Of a DNA stretch of 64,000 nucleotides, positions 46,104-57,720 are shown piece by piece. Each line of letters starts with the position of its first letter. Position 1 is the stretch's first letter. The notes beneath the pieces were generated by a model that worked only from the letters and a program-made list of their open reading frames with translations, had not been told where the DNA came from and searched no databases. Origin of the DNA: Oopsacas minuta (taxonomy: Eukaryota; Porifera; Hexactinellida; Lyssacinosida; Leucopsacidae); assembly GCA_024704765.1 (NCBI GenBank), contig JAKMXF010000155.1:722402-786401 (forward strand). The letters run 5' to 3'. The translations under genes and the position numbers were made by a program.

Positions 46104-47689
46104 ATGTAATTAAATATCTACTATATCCGGATTATATGGCAATTTAATATTCATTTAATCCGGTTGTATGCTTGGCGAACCTTTATTCATCAAAGAATGT
46201 GTAGAAAGCAATCACAAACTTCTTTGTCAGTATATCCATATGTTGGAAATATTGACTGTATGGATTATCAGAAACTCTGCAAATAACTTGAAGTGATTGT
46301 AGCAATACCCTCAGATTCGATACAGGTACAGAGATTTAGAACAGTAGAAACATACCTCTCAAACTACCAAGCAAATGCAAGATTATGGATTCGTTTCGAT
46401 TCTTTTACCGAATGAGACTATTTGTTGCTACTCGAACTGTACATCAACACTTTCCTCAATTAATGTGACAAGTGTTGAGTTCTAATGAAATTCTGTTGAC
46501 AATCTTTTGGCATTAGAGGCGTTTTTCAAATCTGATAGCAATTAATATTAATTACCAGTTTACTACTATATACTACAAAGTACATTTCTATGTAGTTGTA
46601 CTTCATTTATTTACATTTAGTACAAGTGCATGTCAACTTTCATTAACATAGATATTTACCAATTGTACCCGGTTATTAAACTCAAGGTATTCATTCAATG
46701 ACCTTAGTAGTAGTCTATGGTTAATCACAGTATAGAAAGCTGAGCGTGTGGGTATAATATGCACATTTAAGCCACAAATAGCAAATATAGTATAATTTGG
46801 CTTTAATCGTGTTTACAAAATGTCACTATATGCCCTTTGGCTTTAATTACAGGGCCACGTAAATTCTTTGTGATTATGTGTTTCAGAGTTCTATCTTCAT
46901 TATCCAAATAAGCCCTAGCGTTAATTCGAATACACCTTTCGTGCCCATGTTATGGTTGTACCCGGACCATTTAAATATATAATTATATAGTAATTAATAA
47001 TAATTATACTTTAAAATGAGAATACAACACAGTCACCTGATAAAATCTGGATAAGTTATGGACAGCTCAACTTCTAACTTGTAAATCAGTTTTATAGCAA
47101 TTGAAATTAACATGAAATAATTTTGATAATGAAATCTATTCTTAGGTTTACCAATATGTGTCTTTTGAAGAATGCATTTATTGAAGAAAGGGGGCATTAG
47201 ATAAGTATTTGTATCTAGAAAATTAAGTCTCCTTAAGTTTTGTACTAAATTTATCTAATTATTCTTATAATTCTTTATATAATAACGATCAACAATTTGG
47301 GTATAATTGTGTATTTTGACTGGTTAATCTAATGGAAGTAGATTTATAAAATATCTCTAGAAATCATAATTCAATTTCAAGGAATACACTTGTTCAATAT
47401 TGCAAATCTTTTGTAGATTCTAAACCCATAATGGATTTTCTTTCTCATTTGAACCCGAAAAATCTTGAAAATGAATGATTTTTAATATCCTTCTAATTTA
47501 GATAAGAAATTCAAATCGCTTGGTCAAAGAGGATAATTTCTTTAGTAGTCATAGGATTTTCTCTTAGAATTTCTTTAGCACATAGGCTTATTATTATTTG
47601 TCCTAAGTGTAGCAGCTAGTGCCGTCCTAAGTAGGTATGATATTCCCTATTCCAAATACATCATCTATTAAATTATATTTCTATTTTAG
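46104..47689. other. Probable intron of the 47.7-kb gene
   Basis: No coding sequence was seen. It lies directly upstream of an acceptor (aattatatttctattttag at about 47671-47689), so at least part is probably intronic. Confidence 0.4.
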
Positions 47690-48445
47690 GCTGAAAAACT
47701 AAGGCTAAAATCTGAAAAAGAAGCAAGAGTATTTCTGGATCAACAGAAATGTACAATGAAACAAAACTCTATTGTTAATAAGCAAATAGAAACTTCACAT
47801 GTGCCGCCTCATCTTCTAGAATATTCTAGAGATAAGCAGCCTGATATGAAACAAACAGTTTTAAAGATCTGTGAAAATTCTCCCAAATCTGCTAAAACCG
47901 ACATACAACCCCTTAAGGGACCTGAGCTAAAATTACCAGACAACATGATATTAGAAACTGTACTAAATTCTCCTGACGAAAGAATTAGATTAGTTAAGCA
48001 ACAGTTTGGCTTGCGTTCTTTCGAACCAAAGAAATCGAGTAGTGATAACCTCAAGACTATTGAGAAAGAACAAATATTAGAGACTGATTCTCCCATATTG
48101 TTTAATGTCCAACAAACTGGAAATAATACAAAGCCTAATTTCCCAGCACTTACACCTTTCGCAGGAGAATTTTCTGCTAACTCGCCAGACACAATCCAGA
48201 TAGCTCAATTAAAATTCCAAATACAGAACGATCAGATAGAATACTTCACTAAATCTTCATATTTATACGAGCAAATGAAAATGCTACGAATCCAAATGGA
48301 ATCTTTGAAAATTCCAGAAATGATGTCTATTTGTGATATTCAACATGAAGAAAAATTTGTTAAGGGAGAAACGAAATATTCAACAATCAATAAAGTAAAA
48401 GAGGGCACAACAAGAAATAGAATAGCATTCTTTGAAGAATTATGA
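47690..48445 (+). CDS. Last coding exon of an unknown coiled-coil host protein
   Basis: Begins right after a strong acceptor (tatttctattttag; AG at 47688-47689), with an in-frame TAG immediately before the exon, so the frame must enter by splicing. 251 codons without a stop, ending TGA at 48443-48445. It opens with 'AEKLRLKSEKEARVFLDQQK', a charged helix likely to continue a coiled coil from upstream. Then come a Ser/Pro/Thr-rich middle ('LETVLNSPDERIRLVKQQFG', 'FPALTPFAGEFSANSPDTI'), a second helix ('LYEQMKMLRIQMESLKIPE') and the tail 'TRNRIAFFEEL'. It has no transposase motif and no repeat homology. A centrosomal or cytoskeletal coiled-coil protein is possible but is only a guess. The true start is upstream; the ATG at 47756 is internal. 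Upstream exons were not located. Confidence 0.8.
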   Translation, partial: AEKLRLKSEKEARVFLDQQKCTMKQNSIVNKQIETSHVPPHLLEYSRDKQPDMKQTVLKICENSPKSAKTDIQPLKGPELKLPDNMILETVLNSPDERIRLVKQQFGLRSFEPKKSSSDNLKTIEKEQILETDSPILFNVQQTGNNTKPNFPALTPFAGEFSANSPDTIQIAQLKFQIQNDQIEYFTKSSYLYEQMKMLRIQMESLKIPEMMSICDIQHEEKFVKGETKYSTINKVKEGTTRNRIAFFEEL

Positions 48446-50040
48446 TATCATTCCATAATGATGTATTGATTAGTACTAATTAGGTCCAAACTTGTTTCAT
48501 TATATTTTTTACTGTTTAAAGTACAAATAGTTTTGAGGTTTAATGTAGATAGAGATTCCTTATATATAGCTTTAGTATGGTGACCTTTTTTTACGCAATA
48601 TAGAAAATACAAATATCCTTATCGAAAAGTTGATTTTTCTCTAATCCGAAAGAATACCCTATCCATTTATATAGAAAAGCTACAAAAACTGCACTATAGT
48701 ATGATTTAGCGTTATTCCAGTTTTTTAATATAAACTACGTAGGCGTATATAATCTATTCACCTTTTGCTACATTATAACAAGTATTTCACCCTGAAACTC
48801 AATTCCACTTCTCTCAATATTTTTTCCTTTATTTATGCTAGTATACTTATCTAACCTTATATTGCTATCTTCTCCTAGAATTTATGTACTAATTTATAGA
48901 AAAGTCGATACAGTTCTGTAAGTATATAGCTTATTAGATATTTAATGAGCCTATTCAATATTTAATGATCTTTAGCACTGATATAATTTATTTAAATGGG
49001 GATATGAGTTTGAATATTTGATTTATAGTGGTCCTATTTACTGAATTATGCCATTATTGAATTATTTGTAATTTATAGTGCACATTCACTTAACTTCAGG
49101 GTCTCTCACTGTGATTATGAACTTTCACCATTAAAAATATCAACCTATTCTATGTTCTCAATTTAATTATTACCATAGGATTTTTATTATATTCAGTAGG
49201 GTGATTTAAAATTTGAAAATTGATACGAGTTAGGAACCAACCTCTTATTTTTGTTTCAATAATTCGCATTTTTTGGGCTACTCTAAATTTGTTATTCGGT
49301 TCGTATGATATAAGTCTCTATATTATGATCATTTGTCACAATAAGCGATACTCATTGACTTATTCTACTTTTTTGACATTTCAAATATTATGGAATTAAT
49401 TGCTTGTATGCAGAATATAATATACAATATTCAAAGTTCAATACAATTTCGGATTTGGCAGAAGTGTTTTGACTGTGCTTCAGCCATTATGCCTGATTAC
49501 ATAAGATAAGTATACAATTTCTCTCACTATGCGCACAAATATTTATGTAGAAGTTCTTAAATTTCAGTTCTGTTTGCACCTGTCAGTCATAAATATTTCA
49601 TGCATATGGTTGAAATTCCAGCTATTGGTTTAGCATTTCTCATCTATACACCTCATATGTGAAGGTCCTATTCTATTTGGTAATTAATTGGTGGAATATG
49701 AAAGTCAGAAGGAACTTTTGTACCAGCGCAAAGTTTGGAGGAAGAATATTTTGATTTTTGATCTCAAACTTAGTAGAATTTGATATAATATTTGAAAGTT
49801 CAGTTACTTGAGTGCAATTATCCATGAATCGGATATTTCTTGTATTTATATAGGCATTAGTTCACGAAACTTTGGACCCTGTATTCCACAAAGTACCTTC
49901 CAAAGATTACTTGTTCAGAGCTCAGGCAATCTAAGAGACCAAACATTTCTTATGGCATTTCTACAGAGATTTTGACCTTTTCCCAACTTTCGTATCTATG
50001 TGGCCATTTCGCCCAGATAACTTTGATAGACCTGACATTA
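48446..50040. other. 3' flank of the coiled-coil gene, then non-coding DNA
   Basis: AT-rich. No canonical AATAAA was spotted close to the stop; AT-rich variants occur. A minus-strand coding-like run at 50037-49850 (VRSIKVIWAKWPHRYESW) abuts the Tc1 element and is discussed as a finding. Confidence 0.4.
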
Positions 50041-51385
50041 CAGGGTGTTAAGAAATTGATGCCCTAATTATATTTGAGCAACAGTTTGAAATCAGCGGTA
50101 TAGAAAGTGGTGATCACTTTCCAATATAACCACCTTTACGTTTTATACATAATTTAACTCTATTACACATCCCAGATACTAAATTCTCCAAAATTTCTGG
50201 AGATATCCTCGACCAAGCCAGCTTTACATGATTTTCCAGCATCAAAACGTTGGTTGGAGTAGGCATCATTTGAATATCATGTTTGACTATTGACCAAAAA
50301 TTTTCAATGGGATTGAGGTCCGGAGAGTTACCTGGCCAAGTTTCCTTTGTCCAAAATTCGACTAAATTGTTATCACACCATTCTTGCGTTTTTTTGGCAG
50401 TGTGAGCCGGAGCACCATCCTGTTGAAAGATGGCTCGTGACATATCTGGCAACATCTTGCGACGTAAATACTCGCTTCTTCTCGTTGGCGCTGCATAGTA
50501 GACATCAATGACTTATTCAATATCTCTCTTACATAATAATCCGCGTTAACAGTTTGACCTTTGGGGATGATATGGAGTTCTGACACTGCACGATATGACA
50601 TCATACCCCAAACGAGGATTTTTGAGGGGAATTTCACGGTTTCAGTTGGTAAAACTTGAGACTGTTTGTAAGCCCAGACACGATCATTCTGATGGTTTAA
50701 GTGAGGATATAATTCGAAGGGAGACTCATCTGAGAACAATACCCGGCGCCACTCTTCTTTTTCCAGGATTTCCGATCTTTACAAAATTGAAGGCGAGCCT
50801 TCCGCTGTTTTTCGGTGATTTTTGGCTGTTTTTTGAGGTTTAAAGGGCTTGACAGAGAGTGTACTTCTTAAATATGTATGTACTGTTACATGAGACACTG
50901 AGCATCCCTTGGAGTGTAAGCGCTTAGCCAATCTCCGCGTTGATTGGTGTCTTTTGCAAATCGATTTTGCAATGACGATTTTAGCAATTTTTGTGATTTT
51001 GGATTTGCGTCCACGTCCAGGCTTGTTTTCGAGGGAGCGACCTGACTTATTGCGGCTCAACCAACGTCGAATTGTTCAAATATTTACTCTTAAGCTCTGT
51101 GAAACCCGTATCTGAGTCATTCCACCCAATACCATTCCTACTGCCCTGCTTCTTGTGGCGGAAGTAGCTTCTTTGACCATTATTATACGCTATAATTTGT
51201 ACAATCGGGTTTGATAATATACAAAATAGAAATTGGCATTCTGACTGAGAATGGTATACTAAAATTGTCTAAAACTGGTTGTTAAAATGAAATAAGAGTG
51301 GGTGTATTTCATAAGATTGAACACTGAAACTATGGTTACATTATTGTGGATTAAGTGATTAGGGCATCAATTTCTTAACACCCTG
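50041..51385 (-). mobile_element. Tc1-like element T2 (complete ends, TA duplication)
   Basis: Ends 'cagggtgttaagaaattgat' and 'gccctaat' are inverted at about 51358-51385. TA flanks at 50039-50040 and 51386-51387. Length 1345 bp. Confidence 0.95.
50114..51180 (-). pseudogene. Tc1-like DD34E transposase, catalytic residues kept, frame broken
   Basis: Start ATG at 51180: 'MVKEATSATRSRAVGMVLGG', then one TGA where Arg is expected (RVNI*TIRRWLSRNK). Next come 'KPGRGRKSKITKIAKIV', 'LHSKGCSVSHVTVHTYLR', a frameshift, 'KARLQFCKDRKSWK' and 'MFSDESPFELYPHLN' (first Asp), 'VWAYKQSQVLPTETVKFPSK', 'ILVWGMMSYRAVSELHI', a frameshift near 50455, 'IFQQDGAPAHTAKKTQEW' (second Asp) and 'NSPDLNPIENFWSIVKHD' (Glu). 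It ends 'IKRKGGYIGK', stop at 50114. One stop and two frameshifts separate it from an open frame; it is less decayed than T1. Confidence 0.92.
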
Positions 51386-51387
51386 TA

Positions 51388-52105
51388 TATGGTGTAGGCC
51401 AAACGCGTTTTCCTTGGCCAAATGAATTTAGCCTAGACTGTTCGCACTTCCCCTATTCTTTATTCTCATTTCTGACCTATGATTTGTATTTATGACTAAC
51501 CAATCTAGGTAAGTGACTCTTCTTTAATCCCATCTTTTCAAATCTAGGGCTTGCCTAACCTTATCATCTACTTGACGAAAAGAATGAGGTTGGATTGATG
51601 AATGTTGAATATTCTGTGTTGTACCTATTGAGACTAGTATGCATTAAGATTTTCCAATATTTAATACTCTTGATTATAGTTCTCTTGACTGGCTGTCAAT
51701 TGCAGTTTTCTTCTCTGAGCTAAATTTGTTGTTGCATTTTATGAATTATATTATTCGAATAATTCATGAAATGTGGACCATTAGTGCGCCATCCCTTGGG
51801 ACCCTGAACTTGTTTCATGTAGTGTGCAAAATATTCAATACGCCTTCGAGTTATTTGTGCGGATGAGTGGAACATTAAAGAGCCCGCTATGAATGATCAA
51901 TCAGTGGGGCGGATGAAAGGTATCTTAAGAGTTACATAAATTTGCAATTTTCATATCCCACAAGGTGGTGACACTATGTTCAACATTCATCATGTCAATC
52001 TCGTCCCATTTAATAATTCGATCGGTAAGATTAGATAACCCTCAGATTAAACAATGATGGGATTAAAGAAGAATTCCATATATTGATTGATAACTGAAAT
52101 ATATA
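51388..52105. other. Gene-free stretch
   Basis: AT-rich sequence between two transposons. The 60 bp next to Tc1 T2 may continue the coding-like run on its other side. Otherwise nothing. Confidence 0.45.
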
Positions 52106-52715
52106 AAGGGTGACACATAAGTTCTGTCCCATTGAAAATTTATTATAACTAAACCATGAACTAAGATATTGACTTGAAATTATGCTATAACTTAGCAAAC
52201 TAAATATAGATCCATAATATATTCAATTGTTCGATATAGCTCCCTTTCTTTTTGATGGCAGCTCTTAGCCGCTTTGGGACGGACTCGAGAGCGGCACGCA
52301 ATTTTTCCTGCGGGATTATTGCCCATTCTCGGGATAAAGACGTTTTTAGAGACTTGTCACTCTTGTGGGAAGTAGCGCACGCATTTGTCTGCAATATCGA
52401 CCACAACGAGAAGTCCATCGGGTTGAGATCTGGGCTGGAAGGAGGCCATTCCTCCTTAGAGATGAAGTCTGGAATATTGTTTCGTAACCACAGTTGCTTG
52501 ACTTTCGCTGTGTGGGCTGGCGCACCGTCTTACTGGAATAAAAATGGACGATTATTGAACATGGTCTTATCAAGGCCTCTCACTAGTGGGTCTAAACGCG
52601 CTCCTGATATTTAACAGCGTTAATTTTTACGCCCGGTGGGATGAAAAGCAGTGGGGTACGGCCTTTTGCGGATACCCCCGCTCAAACCATCACTGACTGA
52701 GGATTTTCATGTTTC
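52106..52715 (-). mobile_element. Truncated DD37D element D1 (3' half only)
   Basis: The left end 'aagggtgacacataagttct' resembles the end of element D2 at 59073 (cagggttgggcataagttct). The right end and 5' half are missing, and homology stops at about 52715. Confidence 0.7.
52200..52715 (-). pseudogene. DD37D (maT-type) transposase, C-terminal half
   Basis: Minus strand reads 'PQSVMV', then (after a stop at a usual Trp) 'AGVSAKGRTPLLFIPPGVKI', 'FNNRPFLFQ*DGAPAHTAKV' with the second Asp and one stop, 'FISKEEWPPSSPDLNPMDFS' with the third Asp, and 'EKLRAALESVPKRLRAAIKK'. Counting gives 37 residues between the second and third Asp, the spacing of the DD37D (maT) lineage. The DNA-binding half is gone. 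The overlapping plus-strand ORF at 52252-52614 is its shadow. Confidence 0.8.
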
Positions 52716-53872
52716 AAAATTTAAAATTTTAGACCAAGTTTGAGACTTTGGTTAGACATGTTAAGTTCTTAAAGTACTAATATAGCTTATTTCTAGATTT
52801 GAAATGGTGAAAATCGAAAGCACACATATATTTTAGTAATTGGCGAAGTCATCTTTTCGTCAATTACCCCATATATCCAACTGTGGTATTTTCAAATTGT
52901 GTCATTAATTGTCCAGGATTTTGACCAAAACAACTAGTGCTGATAGGATAAATCACCCCACACTATGTATTCGAAGTAATCATAATGTAGAGTTTTTACT
53001 TATTTGCTCATGTTGTTATGGTTATACAAGTTTGATAACATAGTTACTGATCACAACGTTTCACAATCTGATGCAGGAGCCCAAGGCTGACACCCCGGTC
53101 TATCACGTCACTTCTCAAACTACGTATAAAGTATACTTTCCAAGATACTAAACAGCTACAGGATGTACTTTATAGGGCATGGTAAGTAACTTGTCGCACT
53201 AATTCATTTTCACATATAAAGATAAGTACAGGCATGGATGGCGCGTAATGGAAGCTTGGTGAAACTTAACTTCAATTTTATCATAATTTACGCTAACTGA
53301 GGGCTTTGAAGGTTAATAATCGATGTATGGTCATAACAGTCAGTAAATTAATGTACTAGACTGGTTATCTATATTGGGATTTAGTTATTTTCTTTAATTT
53401 TTATTTAATTGATGCTTTTATCACTTAATGAAGGATTTTCCCATATTATGCATGAAATATGCTTTGAAAATGGCATTTGAACCATAAATCATCTACAATG
53501 CGTAAATTGAATGTGTGATATATTGCAGCCTAAATTCATATGAGGGATATATAATTATATTGCACCTGACCCTCTGGATCTGCCACTGGGTTTAGGTATT
53601 TCAGTCTGTATATTTATTTATGGGATGGCGCCATGTCCAAGAGTTATTTCGATGGAGGGTGAAAATTATCTAATATATAAATATTTAAGGAACTCTGGGA
53701 TTAGCGTTCTTCTTTGAAATTAATGTTCCCTGTAAAATATTTTCTCAATAATGTATATTTCGTCACAAACTATTCTAAAAGTAAGTATAGTCAATTCCAC
53801 ACAACCGAGAAATTATTGCCACTATTATCAACTAAAGAATCAAAACCCAAGATTGTATAATACAAGAGGCAT
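52716..53872. other. Gene-free AT-rich stretch
   Basis: No open frame over 60 codons. A short GC-richer patch near 53075-53140 has no recognised content. Confidence 0.5.
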
Positions 53873-55161
53873 TCGAAATCTTTGTCGTTGGTATACTTAC
53901 ACAATGGGTATTACATAATATTTAGTCACATTTTTTCAAAATAATCGCCCTGACACTCTTTACACTTTTTCATGCGTTTAAACCAGGAATCAAAACACAT
54001 TGTTCATTCTTCTTTTGGTATCTACTCAATTGCTACGAAAAACGCCCCCGGTTTACTCTTGATTGCTGAAATATCACCTCCCACGAAGTTGATCTTTTAG
54101 CTTTGTGAATAACCAAAATCGCTAAGTGCTAGGTCACGACACTAGGGTAGGTAAGGTAGCGGTCTGCACCTAGAATTCCTGGCAACTCACGAGTTCTTAG
54201 AGCTGTATGTTGTGAGGCATTATCGTGGTGAAGCGAGATTCATCGCACGCGTTACTTCTCACGTGTTTAACGATAGCACTGAATACTTTCGGAAGACATA
54301 TTGTCATATACCAATCAGCGGTAGCTGTCTTCTTATCCTCAAATGCAATTTCTTCAAAAGATCCACTACGTCTAAAGGAAATTGCCCACATCTGCTTTCC
54401 GGCTTATCTAATTCTACAGACCTTTGTTGGGGGGAAACCACCTTCCTCGACCCACTCCTTGGATTGTCTCTTCATTTATGGGTCATTGTGGTATATCCAT
54501 GTATCATCACCTGTGAAAATTTCACAAACAGCTCTAAAAATTCCATTGGCAAATCTTTTAAGCATACTTTAGCAAAAATTCCCTCGGCACTTTTCTGTTC
54601 GGACGACAAGGAATGCGGGATCTAACGTGCACATAACTTTCTAAGACCAAGCTCTTTATGTAAGATGAGGTGCATGCTCCCGATGTCAAATTTCTTTAAT
54701 GGTCTAACTGAGCGTAAGTAACATGAGGGTCTTTTGTTACTTGGTCCAACATTATATTCGACGGTGTGTGTGATGCTAAGCCTGCCAGGACAGGGACCAA
54801 CTTCAAGAATAGGATTTACATGAATAATCTCTGAGTGCCATTGTCTACAGTTCTCAAACAAGGAGCTAAATTTAGAAAGTGCTTTTGCCCCCAGAGTTTC
54901 GTATATTCCAAACGGTTATTCTCATGTTTGAACAATATTCAATTATCGCTCTATGTATAACCGTATCTTATGAGGTTAAATTCTAGTTGAGGTACCATAC
55001 AAGCCATAACTGTAGAAATCAAGCAATTCGAAATTACAAAAGATAAACTAATGAAATCTTTTGTCTAGGTAATCATATGCATCTAAATTGATATAAAATA
55101 GCCTTTTTAGAAAGTATTTGTTGTTTCATAACAGACGACTAAACTTTTCGAGTGCCCTTCG
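53873..55161 (-). mobile_element. Mariner element M1, copy 2 (both ends)
   Basis: Same family as 26455-27759, inverted. Left 'caagaggcattcgaaatctt'; right (reversed) 'cgaagggcactcgaaaagtt'. TA is kept at the left (53871-53872) and changed to AA at the right. Length 1289 bp. Confidence 0.92.
53936..55007 (-). pseudogene. Mariner (M1) transposase, heavily broken
   Basis: Start ATG at 55007 ('MACMVPQLEFNLIRYG'), matching the M1 copy at 26.6 kb. Recognisable blocks: 'GPCPGRLSITHTVEYNV', 'MHLILHKELGLRKLCAR', a 'MIHGYTTMTHK' stretch over the first Asp in a shifted frame, 'SRCGQFPLDVVDLLKK', and the C-terminal 'FKRMKKCKECQGDYFEKM' with TGA at 53936-53938. It has many stops and frameshifts. The two long plus ORFs (54212-54625, 54225-54572) are shadows. 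Confidence 0.88.
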
Positions 55162-55249
55162 AATAAATGTAACTCACCAACACGGTTTATGGAGCTCAAA
55201 ATATTTCAGGAAGTCCAATATTCTGAGCTTATCTCAGAGAGTTATAAAA

Positions 55250-55640
55250 TATCATTTGTCTGGACTGATTATTGATGAACTGGTAGGGGATACAGACTTG
55301 AAATTTCGTACGTGGGTGGGAAATGGATTTTCTTGAAACCAGTTTAAATATCTAATGATAATATTAGCATCTTCTCACAGAGTTCAATATTGTTGTTATG
55401 TATGTACATAGATAGGGAAATAATCAAAATCAAATCATACTTCTAAATACTATAATGGGGTATGGTTACTCCAAACATGATATCGTTACCATCATATGAA
55501 TAATATTTGTTGTGTTTATCTACATAAAGTTAACAAATATGAAATAGGTCATAGAATGATACTGCCAAAGGCTATAAATTGAGAGAAGTGTCCATAAAAT
55601 TCTCAGTTTAGCAGGGAAATAGTATAGACAGTGAAATTCA
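55250..55640 (+). repeat. R2 dispersed repeat, copy 2
   Basis: Aligns in order with 23225-23600: 'gatacagacttgaaattt', 'gtttaaatatctaatgat', 'cttctcacagagttca', 'tataatggggta', 'tttatctacataaagtt'. Non-coding. Confidence 0.6.
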
Positions 55641-56189
55641 TTTGTCTATTATCCAATCAACTTAGATGTGATAGTACAGCTGTCAATCTTTGTAATTTGC
55701 CTAATATCTGCCTTCAAAATGAATATGATGTTGTGACTAGCATATCGTCAATATTCGACTTAGAGAATGACTTTCAAAACATATATAGCATACTTAGTCG
55801 TTCTTAACACAAATTATCGGATGATTGGGTTAACCTAGGTGCCTATTTCGGACACTCAGGGCCCGGAACCGCGTGGTGCATGGAAGCGTAGCTTCCTTGT
55901 ACTGGTCAAAAGATATGAAATTTACAATTGGCTTCAATAAGTCATTAGTTTACCAATATGACGTCTCGCAATTACAAATACTTCCTTTATATATAGTTTT
56001 TCATCATAGTTGTAAGTTCTATTATTAGAGAGATTGAAACTAACATATATATATATGCGTAAATTATTATACTGACAATTATTGTAATATATCAAACAGT
56101 GGTGTGTGTGTCTATTCGATCTTAATAATTGCAATTAATCAAAAAATTTAAGCATAGAAACCGTATATGTAATTTGTTAATTATATAAT

Positions 56190-56330
56190 TTGTTTGTCCG
56201 GAATTGATTGAGGGCCTAGTAGGAGCTACAAACTTGAAAATTGGCATGTGTGTGGAATGTGATTAATCTGAGAACTAGTTCTAAGGTCTAATCAAAACAA
56301 CATTGTCATTGAGTTTAAATATTTAAGAAA
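56190..56330 (+). repeat. R2 dispersed repeat, partial copy 3
   Basis: Shares 'gtccggaattgat', 'ctacaaacttgaaaatt' and the following block with R2, in weaker form. Confidence 0.35.
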
Positions 56331-56603
56331 ATAAATTGATACTAAATTGTATACATCAGTACATTATTTTTGTATGTGTTCTTTCATGTTAAATCTTATG
56401 CACGAATTATTTTGTGTTAGATATTTTTCGGAAACAACAAAGTATAGATTCTCAAACTACAAGTACCAACATAATTGCCTCACTATGAGGATTATATGCA
56501 ATTTATTCCCTCCTTGTGCTGAACTCATCTATATTATTAAAGCGTAATAAATCTGATCTATATATGTGTATGCATGGATATATAAATATATAAAGTTATT
56601 CTC

Positions 56604-56648
56604 AGGACACTAGGGTCTGGATTGCAAATACCAAGACCCTAGTGTCCT
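56604..56648. repeat. 15-bp perfect inverted repeat (GGACACTAGGGTCT)
   Basis: 'aggacactagggtct' (56604-56618) is exactly inverted at 56634-56648 across 15 bases. A third copy of the core, 'ggacactagggtctta', lies at about 57233. This part of the window holds no gene. Confidence 0.75.
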
Positions 56649-57274
56649 AGCATTATTACTGGAATCCTGAGGTTCTGGCCTAAATATTCGCTCCAAGACC
56701 ATATATTTACTAATGCAAAATCAACTATATATTTCTGCTATTAAAATTCCCGTGAATAAGTTCAGACAGTTGAAATAAAATTATTAATCCAATAAAAGTC
56801 CTTCCAAACTCAAAATTAGCGGGAAGTCCACATCCACGTCCCTATGTAGCTTAATAACGAGTGCAGAATATAACTCCCATACCCCTAAGTTAGTGAACTG
56901 AATCCCTAAACCCTCCCAATGGTACCCATTATAATTTTGTATAATAAATAGTCCTATCACGTCTTTGTTTCTATAAATCCATTTTGTCATTAATTATCTT
57001 CTTTAACGGCATTTCTTCTTCTCTCACCACTGAATGCTAGCTTAAATTTCAAATATTTCTACTAAACTTGCACATTCGATTTCAAACCCATAAATCCATC
57101 CATCCATCCATCTATATATTTAGATTATCTAGTTGTGAAATAGTACAAAAATAGTACAATAAACGTGGGTCTAAATGTAGAGTCCCAGAGCGAAATTACA
57201 CTATATGACTCGATGGTCCTGACGATGGTGCTGGACACTAGGGTCTTAGATATAATTTTCCTATGTATATGTAT

Positions 57275-57720
57275 ATGTTTGATGTCCAGAATTGATTAAA
57301 GAAACTGGGAGAACTCAGCGCTGATTTTGGCATACAGGGGTATTTTGGGTCTGACTCGGACAAATTCGCGTCTTGAACAAAATTTACCCTTATGATCAAA
57401 TTTTGGCATTATTGTCCCCTTTTGGAATTTCAAAAATCTCATTATTACCACTGCTCAGTCAATATATATGATAGAAATTTGATATTTGAATCACAAGTAC
57501 CCCTCAATGTCGCAAATGTCCTGATATCATGATTATTCGTCAGTATGAATCTATAAAAATGAAAATTTTCCGAATTTCCCAATATTTCAGATTTTCTTAT
57601 TACCCGAGGCACAAAGTGCCGAGATTACTAACCAAAAGCGACATAGCATCGCCAGTGTCATCACAAAGTGCCATTGAATGTAATTCGGAATGACCCTAGA
57701 CACTAAGGCGAACTGAAAAA
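57275..57720 (+). repeat. R1 dispersed repeat, copy 4
   Basis: Same orientation as copy 1, with 'gtccagaattgatta', 'gctgattttggcatacag', 'gactcggacaaatt', 'gaggcacaaagtgc' and 'gagattactaacc'. It reaches the 'agcgacatagca' terminal motif. Non-coding. Confidence 0.6.

Noticed and set aside
47809-48192. 127-codon minus ORF
   Set aside because: Antisense of the confident coiled-coil exon, which has a strong acceptor and a longer frame.
54212-54625. Two long overlapping plus ORFs (115 and 137 codons)
   Set aside because: Both are antisense to the M1 mariner transposase remnant on the minus strand.
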